64,000 nucleotides of DNA from JAAYUH01 sp964640995 (GCA_964640995.1 CAZXJJ010000003.1:186001-250000); one strand, 5' to 3'; counted from the first letter of the stretch, positions 56,101 through 63,280 are shown. The notes: generated from the letters alone by a model not told the origin. A program made the numbers and translations.

Positions 56101-56841
56101 TGTTAATGTTATATTGTGGAAAACAGTTGTTGCAATTCCATGAGCAACTGACCATTGTAGTTGCTGAGAAATTGGAGTTAAAATGTCTAAACCTGTTCCT
56201 TTTGATAATCTTGCCGCAATAAGAGGATTTCCTGGGAGATTTTGTGTATTATACGCTGGTTCCATATCAGATTGAACTGCAATGTCATAAACAACTCTAC
56301 TTCCACAACAAGACGCTCTTAAAACCTCAAATAAAATTAATCCATCTCCTTGATTTAAATTATTATTATTATTATCTAAGAAATTCAAAACAAAATTTCT
56401 TCCACCAATTGTGATTGTCCATCTTGATAATGTAGTTCCAAGTGGGAATGGACCATACCTTCTTGTATTGTTTGTAGCCGAAGGTGTTTCAAAAGTAGTA
56501 TCTGGATCTATGAATAAATGATTTTGTTGACCATCACTTGCAATTATTGCATAGTATCTATCCATTAATCTTGAACCTGAAGCATCAGAAACAACTGTCA
56601 AAAAGAAATCTGTACCTAAACTAGGTGTGAAACCTGTCACAAACCATAAGAAAGAATATGGTCTTAAAGTAGAATTAACATCACCTCTTCGAGAGGTATA
56701 ATCATATGTTACCGCCCACAATGCATTAACGATCATTGTTGCGTTTCTTGTTGTTTGGGCATAAACTATCTTGTTACTTCTTAGTGGAACAAAGGAGAGG
56801 ACCATTAATGCAATTAATATAAATGATAAAATTTTACGCAT
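50158..56841 (-). CDS. Giant secreted surface (S-layer-like) protein with copper-amine-oxidase-like stalk repeats
   Basis: 2227 residues. Signal peptide MRKILSFILIALMVLSFVPL with cleavage near VYAQ-TT (about residue 29). A long beta-rich body follows with few recognisable repeats. From about 1870 come a carboxypeptidase-regulatory-like module (VAGAEVTLYGAGVNLSGVTDANG), Ig-like modules (TVKITGIASDNAGVPTVIVNGNVATVDADGKF and VKLTGYVEVGAKVMVND), and finally two copper-amine-oxidase N-terminal-like stalk domains (about 2098-2227): GRTMVPLRFIAEAFGAQVEW and GRTFVPLRFVAEAFGAKVDW. Such stalk pairs often anchor surface proteins. Size, signal and elaborate expression signals suggest the major cell-surface layer or sheath. 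Ribosome site AAAGGAGG. Confidence 0.85.
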   Translation of the reverse strand: MRKILSFILIALMVLSFVPLRSNKIVYAQTTRNATMIVNALWAVTYDYTSRRGDVNSTLRPYSFLWFVTGFTPSLGTDFFLTVVSDASGSRLMDRYYAIIASDGQQNHLFIDPDTTFETPSATNNTRRYGPFPLGTTLSRWTITIGGRNFVLNFLDNNNNNLNQGDGLILFEVLRASCCGSRVVYDIAVQSDMEPAYNTQNLPGNPLIAARLSKGTGLDILTPISQQLQWSVAHGIATTVFHNITLTSREFLDLEIWFDNGYNNILNAQSLLIANNTKDDYDPEVAAEQWFGQVNGNYGDLLNQGQVIRVTDLYGNKLYILDTDSDYVIDNNEFVLEPVEGELFFKVKHIIQLLPSVSQSPELIIADTNVIDIDGGGVISPGDTVVANDSYQSQTPLLYPGLTLIYGDFRGFDIPVLPGEITLDVKVFETYPGGKDVDRLRVEQTYTVIVSLPEDCVLPPGAKVHVLAQVPGYHPVNLGNPPTPSYVEGYETVLPGGDFYLSATQKSYRFEITPWRGSLAKTMKHDFPQVRISAYAEIYDAIGPVDGVYGNVTIPFPADAYVENNEPDYIFVDGVYRDMYDCWFSKFYPIEPEVIIARGDRECISFLDQRFPNFGIYIENSNNLIDVDDPFGPFNPAQDTNIYAYVNASGGGILWYALVRDTYNNLYILQKGSSVDYLWLMNDQAPYNVYNWRSPNEILNSTPISVSAMTFSDNILKNGIPDNGETVVGNNTIYTIVDYPLPVVIVNSMVMVPVKPPTKECDEIKFTVFTTTNYWNILYPLSNTYIQEQNLDTRNAYWYDYPVYPQNLDFQLIDYMTTTPVTVKTAKIYDINFADFEIVDNGLRYSQFGNPYPPYGPVTNQFPWILRNLTMELRSYPGGQSNLPGSGWGYNWQGQPNSGPVSASAVVGLTNGFNSRHAQFREVFWKLGTEYYPLTNYTIRFILKDKDGDHLKPDSVIVEGIKASKDGQPVFMVGPFNGAYTYNTTPNLPKSYRHFDRWTVTSFSSTLLEAPGGYFINNFEFEDGWIFNNVVLLQGIIPTGPGYIKVTATYGTSKVTYKYCTSCMDTPENIPVHAVELVTDKSDLEVDADNTLKVTAKVYPFDNVTTPYGETTITTKQPLANNVVMFLWHDRGILHPVRPTTGVRFGVGDGWISGQTPKGGTRLNVNNDTTNNTPVLSPVYNGFDFTGDGRISYKQYETEIIGTYDIATRAWSGGFISYTALTTNINQGEYIFSLTDAFGAQINEIGFDFNADGILADDEVIPVRLTSYVYGDDGINPRVANRLTGNIEDWEVYLAGQRELRVVGRKDLRIETRPCLTAGVVPELNGSEPLTFVVTDKDGKPVNLSVGIGGITVTDANIQNWLFRPSDGKNNWVRVLLNSTVDKNKWNSSVIATRSFAEKAKGIYKFLGFTANDEGKFTVSVFTPDRKRFGEVEVVVELPRVKWEIVNLEDPNGTVHTVPGDPDFVMTAGDLRFYKVTVTATDCNGKPIGGPGKPAEDCRPEVEGVYAGFLPYVAYTPHYFNLVATSYDEAGRVYSFYEPREPEFGYGFTKFSIFGDTVVDGVPNPPDTGTWTNNAIYNKDYNYDKWNWGQLFPDLSGDECLITLADTIPLDENGKATFFVITTDIGALSGILGKNLYNNADLNNDRALWLDWYANANKKVDIDFLKFKVLNSETRTELTKDIFNRNYYDLTYGLENHLLVNALPADNRDLPARPGIQVQLVGNVEVWAYGTLDENSMATLNFRPRGTGTKVAYLAVVNHYGDDFFWYHDMLWPWWKKFNSAGEPLYWTYDDRAPDFTSDYVCPNNIVVSPLGHDFADARELTRISPPVGNSSWPLPYFDSAKGLDLTIKGELVFGVETEVTVRVVEAGPNFPVAGAEVTLYGAGVNLSGVTDANGVAKFMVKPTEAGEILVSASRDGYIPGKVVVVVGADKIAPELTVDKPVSPTNKPTVKITGIASDNAGVPTVIVNGNVATVDADGKFSADVTLKEGENEIVVVAKDKSGNKTEKMVKVVLDTIPPEVTVILPVGPITSTKVKLTGYVEVGAKVMVNDKPATVANDDWEIELTLVYGVNKVTIVATDAVGNTKKIETSVTVFRKTTLELQIGNPTPKVNGVFSEPLEVAPFIKDGRTMVPLRFIAEAFGAQVEWIPETKGINITLSLKSVVTTIGLQVGNPTAIVNGQVVTLDVAPVIVNGRTFVPLRFVAEAFGAKVDWNSLYQLVTIEFLWYN

Positions 56842-56850
56842 AAGCGTAAA
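56833..56850 (-). promoter_or_regulatory. Start-codon hairpin of the giant surface-protein gene
   Basis: On the minus strand TTTACGC (56850-56844) pairs perfectly with GCGTAAA (56839-56833) around the loop TTAT. The ATG (56841-56839) takes its A and T from the loop and its G from the stem. GGAGG lies immediately before the 5' arm and stays free. It could gate initiation. Confidence 0.6.
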
Positions 56851-56894
56851 CCTCCTTTAAATTAAAAATTTTTGAGGAATCCGTCCTCACGCGG

Positions 56895-56957
56895 GGTTAG
56901 GGTCTTTAAAAACTCTTTAAGTCTTTTATCCTCCCTAACCTTTAAGATAAAAGACTT
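56895..56957 (-). promoter_or_regulatory. H-type pseudoknot in the leader of the giant gene
   Basis: On the minus strand stem 1 is 12 perfect base pairs, AAGTCTTTTATC (56957-56946) with GATAAAAGACTT (56930-56919). Its 15-nt loop contains GGTTAGGG (56940-56933), which is perfectly complementary to CCCTAACC (56902-56895) 16 nt after the stem. That is the topology of an H-type pseudoknot. It lies about 50 nt before the start codon. Confidence 0.72.
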
Positions 56958-57002
56958 TTTCCTTTTCACCTTCTAATACCACCTCCTCTCTTTAAAAGTT
57001 TT

Positions 57003-57081
57003 GAGTTTGAGAAATTTTTAGCGTCTCCTACCCACTCTGGTATAACCCAGCGGTTCAGAGTTACTGCCATACTCAAACTCC
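57003..57081 (-). promoter_or_regulatory. Structured 5' leader element (riboswitch-like) of the giant gene
   Basis: On the minus strand a closing stem GAGTTTGAG (57080-57072) / CTCAAACTC (57011-57003) encloses a hairpin ACTCTG (57061-57056) / CAGAGT (57039-57034), with AACC/GGTT (57055-57052 / 57047-57044) stacked on it and a GCTG loop. The unpaired GGGTAGGAGACGC run remains available. The block is clearly GC-richer than its surroundings. It begins at the predicted transcription start. I compared it in memory with TPP, c-di-GMP, SAM and other known riboswitches and found no convincing match. Confidence 0.5.
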
Positions 57082-57092
57082 AAATATTAGTA

Positions 57093-57108
57093 TGCAAATT
57101 TAGTGCCA
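57093..57108 (-). promoter_or_regulatory. rpoN-type promoter: Sigma-54-type (-24/-12) promoter of the giant gene
   Basis: The minus strand reads TGGCAC-N5-TTGCA, which is the RpoN consensus, with GG and GC 10 nt apart. Counting from the -12 C (57094) puts +1 at 57082, one base before the leader's first stem. No bacterial enhancer-binding protein gene lies in the window. Confidence 0.65.
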
Positions 57109-57169
57109 AAATTTGATAAGATAAAATTAAGGCTTTTTTAAATAAAAAAAGAGCTTCATAAAAAATTTT

Positions 57170-57251
57170 TTGTGAAAAATTTATACATATTGTAAAAATT
57201 CCTTTTATAAATCATAAAATTTTACTTGTTACCAATTTTCACAACTTTGTG
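57170..57251. promoter_or_regulatory. Possible enhancer sites upstream of the -24/-12 promoter
   Basis: TTGTGAAAA at 57170-57178 occurs again in inverted form, TTTTCACAA, at 57236-57244, and the latter overlaps CACAA-CT-TTGTG (57240-57251). They lie about 88 to 169 bp upstream of the predicted start, the usual range for enhancer-binding proteins. Otherwise the AT-rich gap shows nothing. Confidence 0.3.
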
Positions 57252-57284
57252 TAAATATAACTCAAGATTAAATTAGTGTATTAA

Positions 57285-57322
57285 TAACAAAATAAAAAAA
57301 GCCCTGGAATTTCTCCCAGGGC
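57285..57322 (-). terminator. Terminator of the subtilase gene
   Basis: GCCCTGG (57301-57307) pairs with CCAGGGC (57316-57322) around an 8-nt loop; on the minus strand it is followed by a run of T (TTTTTTTATTTTG). It is 22 bp after the protease stop. Confidence 0.85.
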
Positions 57323-57343
57323 TTAGATTTTTAAAATAATTTT

Positions 57344-60300
57344 TTAAGGTCTTCCCACTACATCGTGAATAGTTACACCCTCTCTTTTCATGTTAAGAGT
57401 TATTCTGAAAGATTGTTTAAAGAAATTTCCATCAAAAATAAGATTTACATTTCCATCAGCAAAAGCAACAAATGCCTTTCCTGATAAAGGATCAAATTGG
57501 AATCTTGTTGAACCATACCAATTTGTATATAGGTTTCTACTTGGCCATACAAATCTCCATGAATTTGTTGATGGATTTATCTGGAAGAAATATCCTCTTG
57601 AAATATTTCTGGCTGTTGGAAGAACTAAACTTGAATTACCAGCAAAATCTATTGCTTCGACATGGAATGTGTGACCAATTGGAGAACCTGAAAGCGTGTA
57701 CGATGTTACTGAAGGAGAAACAGTTGCAACAAGTGTACCATTTTTATATATCTTGTAACCCCAAATGCCACTTCTTTCATCTGTTGCACTCCAAGAGATA
57801 ACTGTGTTACCTGAGCTTTCAACCACATTCCAAGTTATAATGGGTGATACAGTATCTATAATCAATGGAAAGTCTCTGATGTCATATGTTATAGGACCAC
57901 CAGTTGGATCAGTTCCTGCCTCAGCTTGAATTCTAAAGAAATAACTTCCATCTGGTAAAACATTTCCATTTGTATCTCTACCATCCCAAACCCAATCATT
58001 ATTCCATCCGTACCAATATGTATACCAACCTGTTTGTAAGCCATTTTTTCTGACATACGTGTCAACTATAGGTGTTAAAAGTCTTTGTCTTGAACTATTC
58101 AAAATTTGAAATTGAATTTCTCTTGTGCCTCTTAATAGTGAAATGAGAGACCACACTTCATCTTTTATACCATCTCCATTTGGAGATATAGCTATTTTAT
58201 TTCTTAGGAGTTGATTGTTAAAATCTCTTCCGAGTGGATAAAAAGTTTGACCAACTAGTTCATAAAGCCATGTATAACCAAACCACCACCAATATTCATC
58301 TGGATCGTATGCAATTGGATCGATAACAGGATTACGTGTGTAAAATGGTGTAGGTTGTCTATGATCATAAGATACATCTTGCCAATCACCATGAAGAATT
58401 GCAAAAGGAATATTTAAACTTGGGTGAGGCCCTGGTGAGGTTAAATATATGAAACCATCAACGAAAACATTATCAAAAGCTGAGAATAAATTCATATCAA
58501 GTTCCATAAAGAACTCGACGCTTCCATTTGCAGGAACTGTTATAGATGTTATTGGATTTAAGAATAAATCTCTAAATGTGAAGCCTGTTGTACCATGCAT
58601 ATATAGGTAACTTCTTACATACCAAATCATTCTACGTCCTGATAAATTGTAAGTTAATGGAGATGAAGTTCTATTTACAACTCTTATTTTCTCTATGAAG
58701 AATGAAGCATATTCACTATCTCCTGTAATCCAAGGAGAATTAGGGTTATTTCCATATACTAAAACTTTATAATTTATAGCATTTAATGCTTTAACCATAT
58801 CGATTCTTCCTGAACCCTGTAATCTCGGTGAAAATGGAAAACCTGCTATTGTTAAAATAGTTGATGTTGTCATAAGAATGTTTTTTATCTCCTCTGGTTT
58901 AAGTGTTGGGTCTTTCTCAAGCATAAGTGCTGCTGCACCTGCAACATGAGGTGCTGCCATCGAGGTTCCAGAATACACTGCATAACCACCATCAGGTACT
59001 GTTGAGTAAATAAATCCACCAGGAGCAGATAGTTCTGGTTTTCCTTCCATAAATGGAGTTAGTCCCCAAGATGTAAATGCAGATGGTTGATTGACTGTTG
59101 CTACTGGAGCAGATGACATTAATCCTGTGAATCTAATTCTTGGAGATGTTAAACTTCTTAAATATAAACCATCAGAGCGTCCTATAAATATTGCAGGTAT
59201 TGTTATATCACTTGCTAACGCCATAGTAAGAAGAGCATCTCCACCAGTTGCGTGATTATGAACAATTGCTGCTATTGCTCCTGCAGCTTGTGCGTTTCTT
59301 ACTTTAGTAAGAAAAGTTGCACCTCCTCTTTCCATTAAAGCAATTCTTCCAGGAACAAAATTTGAAAAATCTTCAGGAACGTTTCCAAAACCAACAAATT
59401 GAACATCATAAGAAATTGTTGTCCCTAAAACAGTTACAGGATCAGGAGATGGACTACCAACAAAATACTCTATACTTACATTTGGTGTTTGACTTGTTTC
59501 TAAAGCATATGGAGCTACTACACGAGAGTTATCAGAAGAAGCAACTGAAATAACTGCTGGTGTTGTTGATGGATCACCTACAACACCAATATCTGGATAG
59601 ACCATACTTGATCTTCCATTTCCAAAAGTTGGTATCCAAATATAAGGAGAATACTGGTAATAATCGTTTCCTGCTGATATTGTTACAACAATTCCTGCTC
59701 TTACTGCATTAGATATAGCGATCTGTTCAGGGTCATCTGGTTGATTGAATCCACAATCAGAACCAAAAGACATGTTTATAACATCAACTCCTAAATTTGT
59801 AAGATACTCAAATGCAGCAACAATAGATTCACCTGTTGCAGAACCTAAACATCCTCTTACTATCTTTGCTGCAACAAGTTTTGCATCTTTTGCAACACCC
59901 TTAAGAGTTCCATCTGCTGCAACAATTCCAGCAACATGAGTTCCATGTCCTTGACAATCTCTCGGGTCATTATCCCAATCACCAAAATCGTATCCTGCAA
60001 TTACTTTTGAATTTGGAAATCCTGGACCTCCTAAATCTGGATGATTGTAATCAATTCCAGTATCAACAATTCCAACAACAATTCCTTGACCAGTATAACC
60101 AAGACCACCAGATGGTTGTCCGCCTTGGATTAAAGGAACAGAAAAACTTAAATCCAACTTCCATACTCTTGGAAAAGAAATTCTTCTGACATAAGGAATT
60201 TTTTCTAGTTTTTTGTATTCGCTAATTGGAATTTCAATTGTTATTTGATTATAGATATTTTTGGTTTTTGTGACAACTTTATAATTAATTTTTAATGAAT

Positions 60301-60640
60301 CAAGATAATTTATAACTTGAGCTTGTTGAAATTCTATTCTGAATGGATTTCCTCTGTTAACAACTGGTGGCTCTTGAAGTGTTAAGATTAATCTTATTTT
60401 ACCCTCTTCTTTAACAATCGGTAAATCTGCATAATATTTTGGGATTTTTACTCCATCAATTACTACATAATTAAGTAGCATTGGAACACCTTTTGTTATG
60501 TCTGGAGGTGTTCGATTTAGTTGTAAAAACTCTTCTTCATTTACTAAATCTGGTTCTGGAGTACTTTTTGCATTAACTCTTAACCCTTGCAGCAATAAAA
60601 ATAGTAGTAAAATCAAAACAACAATCGCAAGCTTTCTCAT
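57344..60640 (-). CDS. Secreted subtilisin-like serine protease (S8)
   Basis: 1098 residues. Signal peptide about 1-24, an I9-type propeptide (about 75-160), and the S8 catalytic domain with Asp193 (IVDTGIDYNHPD), His232 (CQGHGTHVAGIV), oxyanion Asn region (SAGND) and Ser560 (YSGTSMAAPHVAGAA). A PA-type insert (about 380-515: GRIALMERGGATFLTKVRNAQAAGAIAAIVHNHATGG) is typical of large vpr-like subtilases. The C-terminal third has beta-sandwich modules including a FlgD/Ig-like part (SPNGDGIKDEVWSL, WDGRDTNGNVLPDGSYFFRI). Probably cell-surface bound or extracellular, working beside the giant surface protein. All catalytic residues intact. Confidence 0.95.
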   Translation of the reverse strand: MRKLAIVVLILLLFLLLQGLRVNAKSTPEPDLVNEEEFLQLNRTPPDITKGVPMLLNYVVIDGVKIPKYYADLPIVKEEGKIRLILTLQEPPVVNRGNPFRIEFQQAQVINYLDSLKINYKVVTKTKNIYNQITIEIPISEYKKLEKIPYVRRISFPRVWKLDLSFSVPLIQGGQPSGGLGYTGQGIVVGIVDTGIDYNHPDLGGPGFPNSKVIAGYDFGDWDNDPRDCQGHGTHVAGIVAADGTLKGVAKDAKLVAAKIVRGCLGSATGESIVAAFEYLTNLGVDVINMSFGSDCGFNQPDDPEQIAISNAVRAGIVVTISAGNDYYQYSPYIWIPTFGNGRSSMVYPDIGVVGDPSTTPAVISVASSDNSRVVAPYALETSQTPNVSIEYFVGSPSPDPVTVLGTTISYDVQFVGFGNVPEDFSNFVPGRIALMERGGATFLTKVRNAQAAGAIAAIVHNHATGGDALLTMALASDITIPAIFIGRSDGLYLRSLTSPRIRFTGLMSSAPVATVNQPSAFTSWGLTPFMEGKPELSAPGGFIYSTVPDGGYAVYSGTSMAAPHVAGAAALMLEKDPTLKPEEIKNILMTTSTILTIAGFPFSPRLQGSGRIDMVKALNAINYKVLVYGNNPNSPWITGDSEYASFFIEKIRVVNRTSSPLTYNLSGRRMIWYVRSYLYMHGTTGFTFRDLFLNPITSITVPANGSVEFFMELDMNLFSAFDNVFVDGFIYLTSPGPHPSLNIPFAILHGDWQDVSYDHRQPTPFYTRNPVIDPIAYDPDEYWWWFGYTWLYELVGQTFYPLGRDFNNQLLRNKIAISPNGDGIKDEVWSLISLLRGTREIQFQILNSSRQRLLTPIVDTYVRKNGLQTGWYTYWYGWNNDWVWDGRDTNGNVLPDGSYFFRIQAEAGTDPTGGPITYDIRDFPLIIDTVSPIITWNVVESSGNTVISWSATDERSGIWGYKIYKNGTLVATVSPSVTSYTLSGSPIGHTFHVEAIDFAGNSSLVLPTARNISRGYFFQINPSTNSWRFVWPSRNLYTNWYGSTRFQFDPLSGKAFVAFADGNVNLIFDGNFFKQSFRITLNMKREGVTIHDVVGRP

Positions 60641-60669
60641 AACTCCTCCAATTTTTATAATTTAGATAC

Positions 60670-60697
60670 ATTATAAACCTTTAATTGTTTTTGTCAA
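60670..60697 (-). promoter_or_regulatory. Promoter of the subtilase gene
   Basis: Minus strand: TTGACA (60697-60692), 16-bp spacer, TATAAT (60675-60670). Both boxes are exact housekeeping consensus. It contrasts with the -24/-12 promoter of the neighbouring giant gene. Confidence 0.8.
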
Positions 60698-60761
60698 GAT
60701 ATTTCCAAATTTAGATATTATCATAAACAAAATTTTGATTGTTATAGACAAAATTATAACT

Positions 60762-63191
60762 TTAAATAATAAGGTTAATTGTAGAATTTTCTGCAAAAGC
60801 AAGGTAAGTTCCAACTCCCCCCTCTTCAATTCCATCAATGAGTTCTTCTCTTTTTATTCCCATTAAATCCATTGTCATACTGCAAGCAATAATTTTTCCA
60901 CCATTTTTAATGAAAGTTTCAAGAAGTTCATCTGGTTGCATAACATTATATTTTTTCATGATTCCCTTGATCATTTTTGTTCCAATTCCTAACATGTTCA
61001 TTTTAGATAAAGTCAATTTTTTTGCTCCTCTTGGCATCATCATTCCAAACATTTTTTCAACAAAACTCTTTTTAACTTGAACCTTAAAATCCTTTCTTAA
61101 AACATTCAAACCCCAAAATGTACAAAAAATTGAAACTTTTTTACCCATAGAAAGAGCCCCATTTCCAATAATCAAAGATGCCATAACTTTATCAAAATCA
61201 TTTGAAAATAGAATTATTGAAACTGAATCACTTCTTTGTTTTTGAGTTATTTTTTCTAAAACATCTTGAGGTTTCTCTTTTTTAAGAAGTGCTTTGATTG
61301 CTTTTCCTTTTTCAAGATTAAGAAGTGAAAGGCCTTTGCTTTGAGCATAAGATTTTATATCATTATAAAATCCTGGATCAGTTGCTTCAACTTCAATTAA
61401 AGTTCCTTCACTAACCTTATCAAGAGTCTCTTTAAGCTTCATAAGTGGTCCTGGACAAGAAAGTCCTCTAGCATCAACTTTAACTATCTCTTCACCTTTT
61501 TTTATTTCACTCATTTCTTTTTTAAACTCTAACTCTTTTTTTGTGCTTTTTTCTCCTCCAAAACAAGAGGAGTAAAATGTTAAACCACCTGAAAGATATT
61601 TTGCATTAAATCCATTTTCTAGAAGAAGTCTTAAAGCATTATATGCTCTTTGACCTTTTCCACAGCACACAATATAAAGTTTATTTTTTTCGAGTTCATT
61701 TAATCTATTCCTTAATTCTGTCAAAGGAATGTTAATTGAATTTTCGAGTTTGCTTGCAAAGGTCTCTTCTTTTTCTCTTATATCAAGAAGCGCTGCTCCT
61801 TTTTTAACCAACTCATCAATCTCGAAAATCGAAACTTTTGGAGCAATACCTGAAAGATCATCTTCAGCCATAGTTCCAATAATGTTTAGAGGATTTTTTG
61901 CATGCCCATACTGAGGAGAATATGCAAAATCGATATCCTTTAGTTCTGTTATTTTTGAATTAAATCTCATTGCTGTTGCAAGTGAGTTTATAATTGTATC
62001 TACTCCATCAAAGCCTACTGCTTGCCCTCCTAATATTTTTCCAGTTTTTGCTTCATAAAAAACTTTTATATAAAGTGGATATGCATCTGGGAAGTAACCT
62101 GCATGATTTAAAGTTGAGAGACATTCAAATTTATAATTGATTCCTAATTTTTCCAAAGTTTGGGAGTTTAATCCAGTTGAAGCACCAGTTATATTAAAAA
62201 TTTTAACAATTGCTGTTCCCATTGAACCAAGATATTTTGAGTTTATTCCGCAAATATTATCCGCTGCAACTCTTGCCTGTTTGTGAGTTGGACCTGCAAG
62301 AGGAATTCTTGTTTTTGTTCCTGAAACAAAATTTACTATCTCAACCGCATCTCCAATTGCAAAAATATTTGGTTCAGATGTTCTCATAAATTCATCTACC
62401 AAAATTCCACCTGTTTCACCAATCAAAAGACCTGCATCTTTCGCAAGAGTGATTTCGGGTCTTACACCAATTGAAAAAATTACAAAATCACTTGATATTC
62501 CCACTCCATTTTCTAAAACTGTTTCTATTTTTTCGTCTTTTTCTTTAAACTCTTTTACAGCAGAACCTAAAAAAAGATCTACCTCATTTAATTCAATTTC
62601 ATCATGAATGTAAGATATTAAATCTTTATCAAGAAAAGATAAAACCTGAGGAAGTGCTTCAACTAAATTAACCTTAACCCCTTTTCTTACCAAATTTTCT
62701 GTAACCTCAATTCCAATAAATCCTCCTCCAACAACCGTTGCTTCTTTTTTTCCACTATCTATTTGCTCCACAATTTTATCTGCATCTCCGATTGTTCTTA
62801 AAGTGAAAATTTTTGAAGATTCAATCCCTGGAATTTTTGGTTTTAAAGGTGAAGCACCAGGAGATAAAACTAAGAAGTCATAATACTCTTCAAACTCTTC
62901 TTGAGTTTCCAAATTTTTAACTAAAACTTTTTTCTCTTGAGGGAAAATTTTTATTACCTCATGCCTTGTGTATGCATCTATGTTATATTTTTTTTTCATA
63001 TCATCTGGAGTTGTAACAAAAAGCCTCTCTCTTGGAACAAGACCACCAATATAATATGGAATTCCACAATTTGCATAAGATATAAAATAATCTCTCTCAT
63101 AAATTTTAATCTCTGCATCACTCTTTAACCTTCTTATTCTCGTTGCACAAGTTGCTCCACCAGCAACACCACCAACTATTATTACTTTCAT
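60762..63191 (-). CDS. CoA-disulfide reductase-like fusion: FAD oxidoreductase, rhodanese, TusA and DsrE-like domains
   Basis: 809 residues, four sulfur-related domains in one chain. Residues 1-450: FAD/NAD(P) oxidoreductase, VIIVGGVAGGATCATRIRRL, redox Cys in YANCGIPYYIGG (about residue 43), second nucleotide site VVGGGFIGIEVTENL, and FAIGDAVE. About 455-550: rhodanese with active Cys in LYIVCCGKGQRAY. About 570-645: TusA/SirA-like with DARGLSCPGPLMKLKETLDK. About 660-809: DsrE/F-like, SIILFSNDFDKVMASLIIGNGALSMGKKVSIFCTFWG. Reported relatives reduce CoA-disulfide, polysulfide or persulfide. GGAGAG lies before the ATG. Confidence 0.93.
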   Translation of the reverse strand: MKVIIVGGVAGGATCATRIRRLKSDAEIKIYERDYFISYANCGIPYYIGGLVPRERLFVTTPDDMKKKYNIDAYTRHEVIKIFPQEKKVLVKNLETQEEFEEYYDFLVLSPGASPLKPKIPGIESSKIFTLRTIGDADKIVEQIDSGKKEATVVGGGFIGIEVTENLVRKGVKVNLVEALPQVLSFLDKDLISYIHDEIELNEVDLFLGSAVKEFKEKDEKIETVLENGVGISSDFVIFSIGVRPEITLAKDAGLLIGETGGILVDEFMRTSEPNIFAIGDAVEIVNFVSGTKTRIPLAGPTHKQARVAADNICGINSKYLGSMGTAIVKIFNITGASTGLNSQTLEKLGINYKFECLSTLNHAGYFPDAYPLYIKVFYEAKTGKILGGQAVGFDGVDTIINSLATAMRFNSKITELKDIDFAYSPQYGHAKNPLNIIGTMAEDDLSGIAPKVSIFEIDELVKKGAALLDIREKEETFASKLENSINIPLTELRNRLNELEKNKLYIVCCGKGQRAYNALRLLLENGFNAKYLSGGLTFYSSCFGGEKSTKKELEFKKEMSEIKKGEEIVKVDARGLSCPGPLMKLKETLDKVSEGTLIEVEATDPGFYNDIKSYAQSKGLSLLNLEKGKAIKALLKKEKPQDVLEKITQKQRSDSVSIILFSNDFDKVMASLIIGNGALSMGKKVSIFCTFWGLNVLRKDFKVQVKKSFVEKMFGMMMPRGAKKLTLSKMNMLGIGTKMIKGIMKKYNVMQPDELLETFIKNGGKIIACSMTMDLMGIKREELIDGIEEGGVGTYLAFAENSTINLII

Positions 63192-63252
63192 ATTCTCTCC
63201 TTTCCTATAAAAATATAAGATTCTAAAACCATTGTATCAAAATAAAATTCTC

Positions 63253-63280
63253 TTGACAAAAATTTTAAATTTGATAAGTT
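63253..63280 (+). promoter_or_regulatory. Promoter of the osmoprotectant transporter, leaderless type
   Basis: -35 TTGACA (63253-63258), 16-bp spacer, -10 TAAGTT (63275-63280), ending 8 nt before ATG 63289. There is no ribosome site, so transcription should start at or just before the start codon. Confidence 0.65.

Noticed and set aside
57003..57081. Resemblance of TGAACCGCTGGGTTATACCAG to the 3' part of a TPP riboswitch
   Set aside because: The CUGAGA pyrimidine-sensing arm is missing, the spacing is wrong, and the downstream gene is not thiamine-related.
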